From contig JACEEZ010020504.1 in the NCBI GenBank assembly GCA_016584305.1, positions 31,001 through 95,000 on the forward strand: a stretch of DNA of 64,000 bases, in the 5' to 3' direction. The position numbers and the translations under genes are program-made. Below, piece after piece: positions 35,591 through 46,761 of the stretch. Position 1 is the stretch's first letter. Each line of letters begins with the position of its first letter. Below the pieces are notes generated by a model, which was given only the letters and a program-made list of their open reading frames with translations, was not told the origin of the DNA and made no database searches. The stretch is from Chionoecetes opilio (lineage: Eukaryota; Arthropoda; Malacostraca; Decapoda; Majidae).

Positions 35591-38500
35591 GGAAAGAAAG
35601 TAACGAGAACTTTAGCATAATGATGGCTGTCAATCAGTACCTTCCTTTTATTTTTATTAGTAATGTTGAACTTTAAAGGCTTAACCAACAGTGACACAGT
35701 CCACACAAACTATTTGTATGTAAATGAACTTTATCAGATGATATTAATCCCCTTGATCTAGAACAAGATATGAACAGTAATGGGATTGATTCATTCATTA
35801 TTGATATGGGGAACATGCCACATAAATTTTCACAGTATAAAATTTTTAAATGAGGGTTTAAAGAAAAATTTAAGGGGAAGTTGATGTATTTTCGGTTTAA
35901 AAGTATGAACATTGGGAAGTCTAGCTAGAAAATCCCCAAAAAATTTTAAATTGATCGGGGTTTTTTAACCCGGGTTTAAGGATAAATTTGAGGGATGGGG
36001 TTTCTCGGGGGACTGGGTTTTTGGGTTTAAAACACAAAAGCTTTGGGATTTTTTAAAAGGTTTTGATATGTACGAAAATGAACAGAAATGGGAAAGGTGG
36101 AGGTGTGTGTATTTATATACCCATAGGTAAGTTTTTTGTATCTTAAGGGGTTTGTATGAGGGGAACCCTTTTTTTTGAGTGGTGTTTTAAAATAAATTTA
36201 AGGTTTAAGGAAATCAAACTTGTTTGCATCTGTCTAAGGCCCCCAAAGGGGAAACATGCTTAATTTCTTAAGCTTTAAAGAAAAATTTTTGTTTATACAG
36301 CGATAAAAACGTACAACAAAATTTTTTTTCGGGGGAATTGGAATTTTAGATTTATTTAAAGCAACTGAATCGGGGAGCCCTTTATTTCATAAACTTTATT
36401 TTTCACATGGCGTTTCCCTTTCCCAAAAAAACCCCAACGAAGGGGGACTGAAAATTTGGGGCCTCATTAATAAAATCATATATGGACCTCACATCTGGAA
36501 AATAATAAAAAACAATTACATAGTATATACTGATATACCAGATCTTTTTGGGGCAGTATACCCCATTTTTAAGGGAAAATTTTGTAAAAAATTTTTGGAT
36601 GAATATGTAGAAAAAAAGTTTTTTTTCGACATAAAATTAAATTTATTTGCAAAAGGGAATATCAAAATGAAAATTGGTTGCAAATTATAAATTTAACGAC
36701 GCAAATGTTTCATATGAAAAATTTCACAGATTATATAAAGAAAATTTTTTTATCTTTTTTTCCTTAAAGAAAATTTAAAATTTAACGTTAAAAACGAAAA
36801 AAACCCCTTAAATAAAATTGCAAATTAAAAATGAAATCCAGGAAAAAACACGGGACTTAAAAGGGTTTGGGCCCCCCCCCCCCATAAAAGGCCATTGTCT
36901 TTAGGGGAAAAAGATATAAAGCTTAGGGAAAACAAGCTGGTAACCTACTTCGAGCTGAAAAAAACAAATTTTTTCAAGATAAATTTAAGGTGAACAAGGT
37001 AATAAAAAAATAAATTTTGGAATAAAATAAATAGTCTAATGGGCAAAAAAAAAAGTCAATCATTGTAATAAAATTAAACTAAAAAATAGTAAAGGCCTCA
37101 TTTGCAAATATTTTTAATAAACATTTTTTTAAAAAAGCGGGGTCCCCACCGCAACAAACAAGTGCCCCAAAAAACTCTCCCTCTAAATTTTTCAAAAAAT
37201 CCATCGGAAATTTTTTTTTACCTTTTTTCCTTTTTACTGGGGAAGAGGTTAATAATATTTAAAATTAAAAAAAGCAAACACAGCACCAGGATGTGTTTAA
37301 ATTTCCCCCAAAATCTGCCCCAAATTTAACGAAATTTAAAATTGATGTCCCTCTCCCCCACATAATCAATCAAAAATTTTTTTCCAGCAAGGATGCTTCC
37401 GGCAAATTTAAAAATTTGCAAAATTGATCCCAAATTATTTAAATCGGGTGATGTGTGATAAAAAATAATTATGACCCATATCTATTTTACCCTCGATAGT
37501 AAAATTTTTGAAAAAGCTATTTTTCATTTAAATTTAAAAGGGGTTTTTGGGAAGATTTTTAAAATTTTTATCTGATAAACAATATGGATTTCGCAAAAAA
37601 AAGTCAACAGAGAAAGCCTAATGAAATTTACAAGGAAATTTTTAGTAATTTTTAAAAAAAAAACACTAGGGTTTCAGGCATATTCATGGGGAAATTATTT
37701 TAAGGGGATTTGATTCCCCGGGGCCATAAAATATTAATAGATAAGCTAAATAAAAATTTGGAATAAGAGGAACACCATTTAAAATTATTTTCAAAATTAT
37801 TTGGGCAAATAGGGGGGCAAACTGTATATTTTAATAAAAAAAAACATCAGTGCTGAAAAAAAGGTTTAAAAGGGGAGTAAACCCCGGATCAATCTGGGGC
37901 CCCTTGCTTTCTTGGGATTTATAAATGATAAATTTTTAAGCCAGTAATTTAAATAAATTTTGTTCTTTTTGCGATGGGCCCAATCTGCTCTTAAAGGGTA
38001 ACCCAAAGTAGATCCTTGAATGCTGTGTTAAATACGAACTAGAAAAAATTAGTAAATGGGTTTTTAGTAAAAAATCAAAGGTAAATATTACAAAAACTAA
38101 ATTTATTGCTATTTCAAAATCGTCTGTAGTATAAAAAATGGGCCAGAATATGGGTGGGTGTGGGAAATTAAAGGGTTTTCCCTGTTTCAAAAAATTTTTG
38201 GGGGGTTTTCATAGATGAAAAATTGGGAAATTTGGGAAAAAACATATTCAATCCCGTCTGCTTAAAATTGTTTAAAAACTTGTGGAATATTATACAAAAA
38301 ATTTTTACAATTTTAAAAACTGAGTTTAAAAAATATAATTATTCCCCTGTGTTTTTCCCCTTTTTATATATTGTGGGGTCCTCGGGGGTTTTACGTTGGG
38401 CCCTCAAATGAAGGAAAATTAATTTTCACTCAGAAGAAATTTATCAGAACCATAACAATAGAGGAAAACATGGGCTCTACACACTTTTTATTTTAATGGT

Positions 38501-38830
38501 TTTAAAAATTTCTAAAATTTTAATTTTTACTTAAAATTTTTGTCTTCTCACTGTTTATAATGATTTTAAATAATTTTTGTACAAAAGAAAAAAATTTTTG
38601 AATGATTCTCACAGCCTAGGGACCAGAAGGGAAAAATGTTAATTTTTATGTCCACAACCCAAAAACAACACTGTACAAAAATTTTTTATATATTGTTTTG
38701 CCCGAAATGTTGGAACGCTTACCCGAAAAGGCATCAAAACCCCGCAAATAATCCAAAATATTTAAATTTAAAATTAAACAGTAATTTTTTATAATTTACA
38801 AAGTCAAGTTCCCTTTTAGATTGAAAAAGG
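35591..38830 (+). pseudogene. LINE ORF2 (endonuclease and reverse transcriptase), heavily decayed
   Basis: After ORF1, plus-strand text shows scattered reverse-transcriptase blocks in order: IPIFKSGDV..DKNNYRPISIL-like text near 37425-37500, SDKQYGFRKKKSTEKA near 37575-37620, and GSIWGPLAFLGFINDKF near 37885-37935 (the PQGSILGPLLFLIFINDL motif). These are followed by an FADDTNLLLKGN-like region near 37960-38000 and KSKVNITKTKFIAISK near 38070-38115. The catalytic FADD appears damaged. The upstream 35.8-37.4 kb probably holds the endonuclease but is too noisy to place motifs. Homopolymer errors break the frame almost every 100 bases. Confidence 0.65.
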
Positions 38831-39079
38831 AAAAATACAGTAAATTTGTGCCCCCTGAAAAATTTTGGTACTTTTTTTATATAAAAAAAAACATGTTTTT
38901 TAAATGAGTTTTTTATTTTTTAGTTTTAAAATTTTTTTTGTAAATTATTTTCCGTCCCTGTATTCGGGATTTAGATTATGTTTTAAAGGGTTTTATGTCT
39001 GCTAAGGAGCTCATGCTCAAACGACTAATGCCATTAAAAATTTTTTATATTTTTTTATGTGTATTTTAATTGTTATTTG

Positions 39080-39292
39080 GCAAATAAAATCTATAAACTA
39101 TAAAAAAATACTAAAACTACTATTTCTACTATTACTTTTCAACAAATACTACTATTTCACTAATTTACTGCTACTATTTTCTACTACTATTGTTTTCATT
39201 ACCCACTACACTACTATAGTATGGGGGAAAAGTATTTATTATTATTTTTTTTTTTGTTTTTTGTTTTTATTTTTAGTTAGTTTGTTATATTA
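39080..39292. repeat. (ACT)n-rich tract
   Basis: Repeated CTACTATT units in a T-rich context follow the LINE 3' region. It may be the LINE tail. No gene is seen from 38830 to 39300. Confidence 0.6.
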
Positions 39293-39404
39293 TCTTACAA
39301 ATTTGAAATGATAGGACATGAACGTGGGCGCACGGAGCGGATCCACCCGCCTCTCAGCTATGCTGCTGATAGAATGAGGCAGATCGAGAGGGCTTGGGGT
39401 GGCC

Positions 39405-39490
39405 TGGATCGCGTGACGTAGGTGCGCCGCGTGAGCCAAAACTCGTCCAGCCGTTCGGAAGACCGTTATAGACTGTGGGTACGTCCTAAA
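39405..39490. repeat. dispersed repeat, inverted copy of 28950-29050
   Basis: CCTGGATCGCGTGACGTAGG and GACCGTTATAGACTGTGGGT then ACGTCC match the 28.95-kb copy in reverse orientation. Confidence 0.65.
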
Positions 39491-39539
39491 TACGTATTTC
39501 ACTACGTAACGGACAACCTTTATACAACATTTTGCGAAC

Positions 39540-39788
39540 CATTTGCACGTAACTACAACCTTTGTACTACTTTCTGATCACGTACCATCACCTTCTCACA
39601 ACCTATTTGGTACATCCCATTACGTTTTTGCTACGTTACTACTACCTTCAGCAAGCACATTTGCACGTAACTACAACCTTTGTACTACCTTCTGATCACG
39701 TACCATCACCTTCTCACAACCTATTTGGTACATCCCATTACGTTTTTGCTACGTTACTACTACCTTCAGCAAGCACATTTGCACGTAA
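39540..39788. repeat. ~119-bp satellite, left part (target of transposon C)
   Basis: Two units of CTACAACCTTTGTACTACYT, TCTGATCACGTACCATCACC, TTCTCACAACCTATTTGGTA and CGTTTTTGCTACGTTACTAC lie here. The same satellite in the same orientation resumes at 45668, so the intervening 5.9 kb is an insertion. Confidence 0.9.
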
Positions 39789-42700
39789 TAGTGTGGTATG
39801 CCATGTATTCCCGTAGGATTTTTGTGCTAAAATTGATTTTTTTGCAGTTCTGGCTTCTATAGGTATCAAATTAACAGAAAAAGATGGGGTCCCAATTTTC
39901 AGACCCCTCACCTCCTTTCTGGGGGTCATTCCTCTTTGGCACCCCAGGATTGGTCTCTGGTAACACTAAGCAACAAATTTCAACATTTTCTTTGTTACAG
40001 ACACGTGAACTACTGATTCCTACTAAATTGCTGATGCTGATGTCAGGTCTGATATCTAAATTTCTCTATCACGTCCAGATTTGGTATAACCGAAACCTCT
40101 ATTTTTCGTTGTTTTCTCACCCGCTTCTATTACGAAAGCCGTCTAAGCTACTTTTCCATGCCACGTTTTATGCTAGGCATACTTAAATAATGTTAACAGG
40201 GTTGTCTTTCCTCCTTTATTCTGGCTTAAGACAGACAGTGGAGTTCCACTGGCGGAGTTACCACCTCTGCGCCCAACCATCCACCCAAAGCGCGTTAGTA
40301 TTTAGCGATACGTCCGATTTTGCGATACTGTCAAAATCGGACGTAAAATCAATCAGTTATTCATCAATGTCCCATATTTGAAATGTCCTCCCGAATAGCG
40401 TTTGCGCAATCACTGCCATAGCATTTACAGAGAGGAGTACAGGGCAGGCCATTCTTCAAGCAGCTACACCTATTTCCCTTGCATCCTACTTTGCAGCCAC
40501 ATTTGACGAGTTCAACTACAGCTTGTGGGGCAGGCAGGGCAAGACATGTCAGTGGAACATACACCCTTTCTCCAATTTCCATCCATTTTTTCAATTGCAG
40601 GAAGGGTTGGACAATTTTTCAGGGTAGACTTGTCCCGCATTGTCATGTAGTTTGCACGCATGATATGGGGAAGCAATGCAGCACGAGTTGGTGGAAGCAT
40701 TTCCCCTTCCAAGTTCTTTGACCGAAACAGCTCCCACCTGAGTGATGGTAGGGTTGCTGGACCTTTTGAACTGTAGACATGACACACAAAAGTCTCCAAC
40801 GCTTTCACCTGCGTGGGAAGCTCGTCATTGACCAACTCGGCAGGAATAGAAATGCACCCTAATGCTTTGAAGCAGTCAATGGCAGGGTCATCATCATCAA
40901 GCTTTAGGTATGCATCTACCCATGATTTCTTTGAAATTCCTATGAATCTGCCTCCCAATCGCACCTGAGAAGTTGTGGAGTCCAAGAAGTCCTTGACATT
41001 TGCGACGGCCAATAACCTGCACTCTTTCAAGATATCTATTTCCCGTTTCTTCTTTCCTTTGCCTGTATGAAACTTCAAGGATATAGTAGATGCTATCTGT
41101 TGGAGGCGATAAGATCAAAAAGGAGCAGGAGTACGTCAGTGTCGGGCGACCATACGCAGATTTTTTCTGGCAGCACCACAGGCTGTAGAGGCAAGTACTT
41201 GTTTGGAATCAATGTGTCAGCCGCTTCATGTGTATGAGCATACTCAAAACCTAGTCCCTTGATATGATCATCGTAACACGACAACGAGCACGAATGAATC
41301 TTTGCTTGCGAAATAGTCAAGCAGTCCTTGGCAACAAGCATGTGAGCTTCCGCTTTGTTTTTGATGCTGAAAGTAACTCCTTAATGGAATGGTGAGCTTC
41401 ATTTCGGGATGAACTTCGTACTCAATGGATTGGTTTGATCGCTTCTGCCGGGTCTTGTTTTTCAACGACAGATCCAAGTATCGATCAAACACAACACGCC
41501 CCTCATCAAGCTTGTCATCATTGTCTCTATGCGTTTGTTGAATGCATCCTGAAGGTTGAAATCTTCAGCATATTGGCGTCTTTGTCATACTCTGAAGTAC
41601 ACCCATTGCATCAATGATGAGAACTTTAACTGGAGGATCTTCCTGCCCTATGTCTTGGTACTGGAGGAACATCAAGGGCTTCAACCGTGGCATCTTCACT
41701 GCATGCATCAGACTGGTCTTGTCAGTTGGGATGTACAAAGATCTATCAACAGCACACAGAGAGCGGGGCACTGTTGACATCTCGTACTTGCCAATTATTT
41801 CCTCGAATTTTGGCACTAGACCTGGTCGGCTTCCCTGAACAATGAGAAATCTGCCCAGTAAATTACGATTCTCACGCAATTTGATGACTTTATCTCCAAT
41901 GCGTACTTTGATTTATCCATCCAACTTGAGAATGCCTTCAACTTGAGCTTCTTCATCTTGTCCCAAACCGAGAGATTTGATGTGGTAGTCAGACGTTCAC
42001 AAACGAACTCCTCGAATCGCTTCTGACCCTTTTCTGCATAATGCAGAATATCATGCTTTGCTACCTCTGGCACAAGAGCTGATGAAACTAAACTTTTCAA
42101 TGGAGTCTTTACTCTGAAGGGGTGTCTGTGCAGTGCAACTCTATTGATTGACGGATCTTTATGGCATTCTCTCTTGACCTCAGTGCAATCTGTCCAGACA
42201 GCTGGTAATGCTCTGTGCTTTTCGGATGACCGGGAAAAACTTTTGGGAAGCTCTCAAGATACTCGTCAACGATACGGGCAAGGCAAGGTGTAGTGGTGAC
42301 GAGTCGATTGAGAGCAGCTTCATCTCTGCTGAGTCCTACCATACCACCGTGTCCCTTTAGTTTCTTGATTTCCTGTTCGAGTGCCTGATCTGTGGCGAGA
42401 TTCGTGAAGGGTATCTCTGATTTTGCAACAACAAAGTCACCGGACATCAATGCATTCCATGTTTCAGGCTCATTATCTTCCAGCGCATTCATTTGTGCAA
42501 GATGGACAGGCATCAGTCGAGCGTAATTTAGAAGATCCCGTGCGAAGAAATACTTGATCAGGTTCTTCAAGGAAGCAAGATAACTCTGCCAGTGTAACTC
42601 TTAGCAAGATAACTCTTGCTCTGAGCGGCAAGAGCTGACGAAATGAAGAAGGCTTTCCACTTGATCGAGGTATGCTGAAAGGAATTCTGCAAACTCTCCA

Positions 42701-45667
42701 ATGTTTTCATCCTCCTCCAGTGGCTTCACATTTCCAGCGTACCATGATCTGACATATTCATAGTCTTCCGTCATATCGGGGTTACGTGAATGAAGCTTGT
42801 CCTTGAAAGCATTGCACCGGACACTAACTGGGCCTTTTGAAAGAGTGGATAATATGACATCAAACCGCATCATCATAATTGCTAGACTGATTGTGATGTG
42901 GTATTCGATGCCTCTTTTGTATGCTTTGCCACTGAAGATCCCACGAAGGGCTGCTGATGTGTATGCACCACTTTCAATGGCACATATATCCAGGCCACTG
43001 CCATCTATCGTTTTCCCGAGAGCATGTAAAGCAGCAAATGCAATATGGAGAGCTCCTGCCCTTAGGATCCAATTGGTGTCCCCAACTGACTGCTGAATTT
43101 TCAAAGCACGTGAATATAGGTCCAGGTCCAGTGTTATCAAAGTTTTTCTCTGTGGACCAATGACAGTGGCAGAGATTCCCTGGGCTAACCGAAGAACAGT
43201 GTAAAGAGTCCCATAGTCAGTGGGTGTGGTCTTGAATAATGGAGCGATCACCTCTACATTCGTGCGTGTTGGGCTGTCGGATGACTGGGATAACAGCAGA
43301 GATTTGGTAGCAGCCCAAGTTGGCATCACATCTTTCTTGACCAATTTCCTGGTTTGGTTTGCTTGTTCCTTGACTGATAGTATAGCGTCGACTGGAGTGC
43401 TCTCATGGGGGCACTCTTCCTGATTCCTTTGCATGTCACTGTCCTGTGTTTGTTCCTTCGCTGACTCAGTTTCAGTGAAATCCACAATCATATCCGTGCC
43501 ATCATCAGTTCCAAGGTAGTTTGCAAGTGCCCAGGTGTGAGTGAAGTCTTTGCTCAGAATATTCTTCCTCTTTCCCATTTCATAGACCGATAATCTCAAT
43601 GGAGTGGTTTTTGATGACTGGTTCTTGCACCATGTTCACGTCAAGGCCAGAGGCTTTGTGAGAGAAGCTTTTCTGGTATTTCAAGTGGTCGGTTCATGAA
43701 CTCTCCATCTTTATCTTGCTGGAACATGACAACCACTGTGCCATGGAAGGTTCCTTGCCCCGTCGGTGTGTCTTCCAGGAGGTCAATATTATCGATCGCA
43801 AACCATGTGTTCAGGCCTTTCTTGACAAAGTTTGGGAGACAAAATCCACCAGCCTCCTTCATCCGCTGGAGAACACTCTGCTCAACTCGTTTCTCTAAGT
43901 CAATGATGTGAAGGTAGTCACTTCCAATATACACAGCTGAGAGGTTTTCAACAAGATTCTTGTCACGCACTCTAGAATGAACAGCAAGGGGAAGACCGAT
44001 TGACAGAGGGGTCTGGACTGTTTGTCGGAAGGCACTGTCTTTCTTTGTCTGATGTTTCACCTGGCGATCAGTCCGAGTATTTTGGACAAGGAACTGGCAT
44101 GAAACGTCGACAGTTTTGTCCACCTCCTGGTCTCGTATTCCGGACACTTTGACAACATGGCTACCAAAGAGGAGGTGACTCATAAAGAACTGGAGTAAAG
44201 ACGGATTTTCAAAATTACTGAAGCTGCCTGTAAACGACCAACTGCGTTGTTGCAGCATCTCTTCTTGCAGAAGGTTGGCGACATTCTTCAGGTGACCAAC
44301 TATCTCATCATCATTCATCATTGAGGACCTGTAATCCATGGACATCGTGACTGCAGTGGAGAGCACAAGACGGTCAGGTTCATTCCGTCTTAGTGATGTG
44401 ACAAACTTCACTTCTGGAAGGCGCTCGCTGATGAGTCTTTTGAGGTATTTCCGATAGTTCTCACTCTCATTTACATCCACACGGTATCTTTTCAAAATTG
44501 ACAAGTAGGCATCATTTACCTCAGCCATGCTCAGTGTAACATCCTCGTCACTCAAGGTGTTTTGAATAGCGAGGACCAATTGTGCATCACATACTGAGCG
44601 AATGAGTGGCACATTACTGTGATCTGTCCTCGTTGATATTCGCTGTGCAGAGCGCAAACATATCCGATGATAGTGCTTTTCAAGAGCTGATGCGTCGCCG
44701 GGTTCTTCAAGGTCCGTTACTGAAACTCTAACATGGTCATCTGGGGTTTTCTGCTTGATCTGTAGGAGTGTTTTACCCATTGAGTCAGTAAGAACACGGT
44801 GCAGTGGCTCTGAGTCTTACACTTGGGACAGAAGTCACAGTTGGAAAATAGACACACTTGTTCCTTTGGAATAGTCTTTGACCGCTTTGGCCGAACAGAT
44901 CCCACAGCACTTGAAGGTCACCCCGGTCCTCGTGGAGCGCAGATAGGTGAATCGGTTCGGGATCTCTTCCTAAGACGTTCAATCTTGTTCTTGTTGACGA
45001 TAGGTTTCCGACATTCACTATGATACCGAACGTACTTGAGTTCTCCTTCATTTAAACCTGACAAGGAATTTAGTAGTCTATGAATGTCACTTTCAGTATC
45101 ACCAAGAGACACTCTCTCTTGACAGTGTTGTAAAATTTCATCTGTCATGACCGGATTGTTCACCAATCGCTTCTTTGATGTGGCACCTTCTTTACAGATC
45201 ACGCAAACTCCTTCCTCTTCCGACATATTGGCGATACTACCACGATCTCAGTTCACAGGGTATATCTGACTGAGCTCAAAACTGCTTCTTCAACATGCCT
45301 GAAAAAGAAAAAATGGAGTTAGACCCTATAGGCTACTCTGAACCGGAAGTGCTAAATCTGAACCGGAAGTGCTATAAGGACACTTCCGGTTGCTTTTTGA
45401 GTGCTATAAATCGACTCGGCATACCTGAAAACCTACAAAAGGATACTCAAATTATGAAAATCGGTCAATTAATTATTGGCGGAGATAGGTCAGTGCCGGG
45501 GGGCCCCAAAAGGGAAGTGACCCCCAAAAGGGGGGTAAGGGGTCTGAAAATTGGGACCCCATCTTTTTCTGTTAATCTGATACCTATAGAAGCCAGAACT
45601 GCAAAAAAATCCATTTTAGCACAAAAATCCTACGGGAGCCCTTTTCCTAACATTACATACCGCACTA
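39789..45667 (-). mobile_element. Academ-like DNA transposon C (5.9 kb), complete, TAA target duplication
   Basis: The left end TAGTGTGGTATG and right end CATACCGCACTA are inverted copies. The terminal repeat extends about 180 bp and includes CCCGTAGGATTTTTGTGCTA, GCAGTTCTGGCTTCTATAGG and AAAAAGATGGGGTCCCAATT, with some divergence just inside the tip. TAA flanks both sides (39786-39788 and 45668-45670). The satellite unit GCACG-TAA-CTACAACC is cleanly split, and deletion of the element plus one TAA recreates the unit found at 39545 and 45795. It carries one long minus-strand gene. Ends (TAGT), 3-base duplication and gene content parallel element B. Confidence 0.93.
40364..45226 (-). pseudogene. 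Academ-like transposase with XPG nuclease and CXC domains, copy C, near full length
   Basis: Start MSEEEGVCVICKEGATSKKR (45226), an N-terminal Cys-rich finger. A second Cys group is CLFSNCDFCPKCKT (about 44835). A ~1,000-residue central region follows (RSAQRISTRTDHSNVPLIRS, FLMSHLLFGSHVVKV, FAIDNIDLLEDTPTGQGTFH, LSKDFTHTWALANYLG, FSGKAYKRGIEYHI, MPVHLAQMNALEDNEPETWN, LVTTTPCLARIVDEYLESFP). The XPG-like nuclease then starts: VLIIDAMGVLQSM (about 41620), MFDRYLDLSLKNKTRQKR (41492), HTHEAADTLIP (41236), WSPDTDVLLLLFDL (41150), GLHNFSGA (about 40975). The end is SLRWELFRSKNLEGEMLPPT and the CXC cluster KCGCKVGCKGNRCSCLKNGL. The I-region reads HEAADT where relatives have HEEADT, so one acidic residue is lost. 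About eight frameshifts (for example 44830, 43655, 42600, 41340, 40975) break it, and their number suggests mixed decay and sequencing error. Confidence 0.85.
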
Positions 45668-45940
45668 TAACTACAACCTTTGTACTACCTTCTGATCACG
45701 TACCATCACCTTCTCACAACCTATTTGCTACATCCCATTACGTTTTTGCTACGTTACTACTACCTTCAGCAAGCACATTGCCACAACCATTTGCACGTAA
45801 CTACAACCTTTGTACTACCTTCTGAACACGTACCATCACCTTCTTACAACCTATTTGCTACATCCCATTACGTTTTTGCTACGTTACTACTACCTTCAGC
45901 AAGCACATTGCCACAACCTTCCTGGTACGTACCATTACCT
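45668..45940. repeat. ~130-bp satellite, right part
   Basis: Two units as on the left side, here with an extra GCCACAACC before GCACGTAA, giving a ~130-bp period. A degenerate third unit ends in TGGTACGTACCATTACCTTT. Confidence 0.9.
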
Positions 45941-45962
45941 TTCTGCAACGGGACTTGCTTCA

Positions 45963-46013
45963 GCTCCTTCCAATATCTGTAAGCTTTATAGCTTACAGGT
46001 ATTGGAAGGAGCC
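45963..46013. repeat. near-perfect 23-bp hairpin
   Basis: GCTCCTTCCAATATCTGTAA then GCT is mirrored around TTTAT/ATA with one mismatch. It sits just after the satellite. Confidence 0.85.
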
Positions 46014-46019
46014 GTCTTG

Positions 46020-46682
46020 TCTTTACATATTACATAATATGTCTTACATATTATTTTCCTTTACTGCCCTTAGTCACATAACCACATCCTTTACCTTTCT
46101 GTTAATGCACATAGACAACAGTGAAAATCAACAATATAGTCACACTTGAGAATTAAATGACCCTGAAATTCTATGTTGATCTAAGCAGTGAATGAACAAA
46201 GATAGAATATGACATCGTTAACTGATACTTTATTTATACTCATCTTTCTTTTATCAATGTATGTACAATTACAAAAATATATAACATATTTACTTAAAGC
46301 ATGTCAAAGTGGACGACTAGGTGGAAAAAATTTCATATGCAGAGAAAAGAGAATAATAATTCAGTTCACTAATAAAATTAAGGCACTTGTTATCTTCATG
46401 TCAGTCACGTCAGTCACAGTAATCTTCCTTTTATTTATAACAAATATATTATCTAACCTATTATAACCAATTAACGCTATACCACACCAAACTTTCATCT
46501 AATTGTTTAAAAAGTATATCCTGGAAAAAAAAAGGTTTTTTTCAAACTAAAAATTCCCCTTAAAAAACCCCCTTTTTTGCACTTGAAAAAAAAAAAAAAT
46601 TTTTTGGGGAGTTTTAAAACCCCCTTAAAAAAAGGCCTACTTTTTTTGAACCCCCCGGGAAAAGGTTCCCCCTTTAAACCCC

Positions 46683-46761
<79 letters not shown>

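Noticed and set aside
22500..45950. CRISPR-like arrays in the regularly repeated blocks
   Set aside because: Repeats are contiguous minisatellites or satellites without unique spacers, and the window is eukaryotic.
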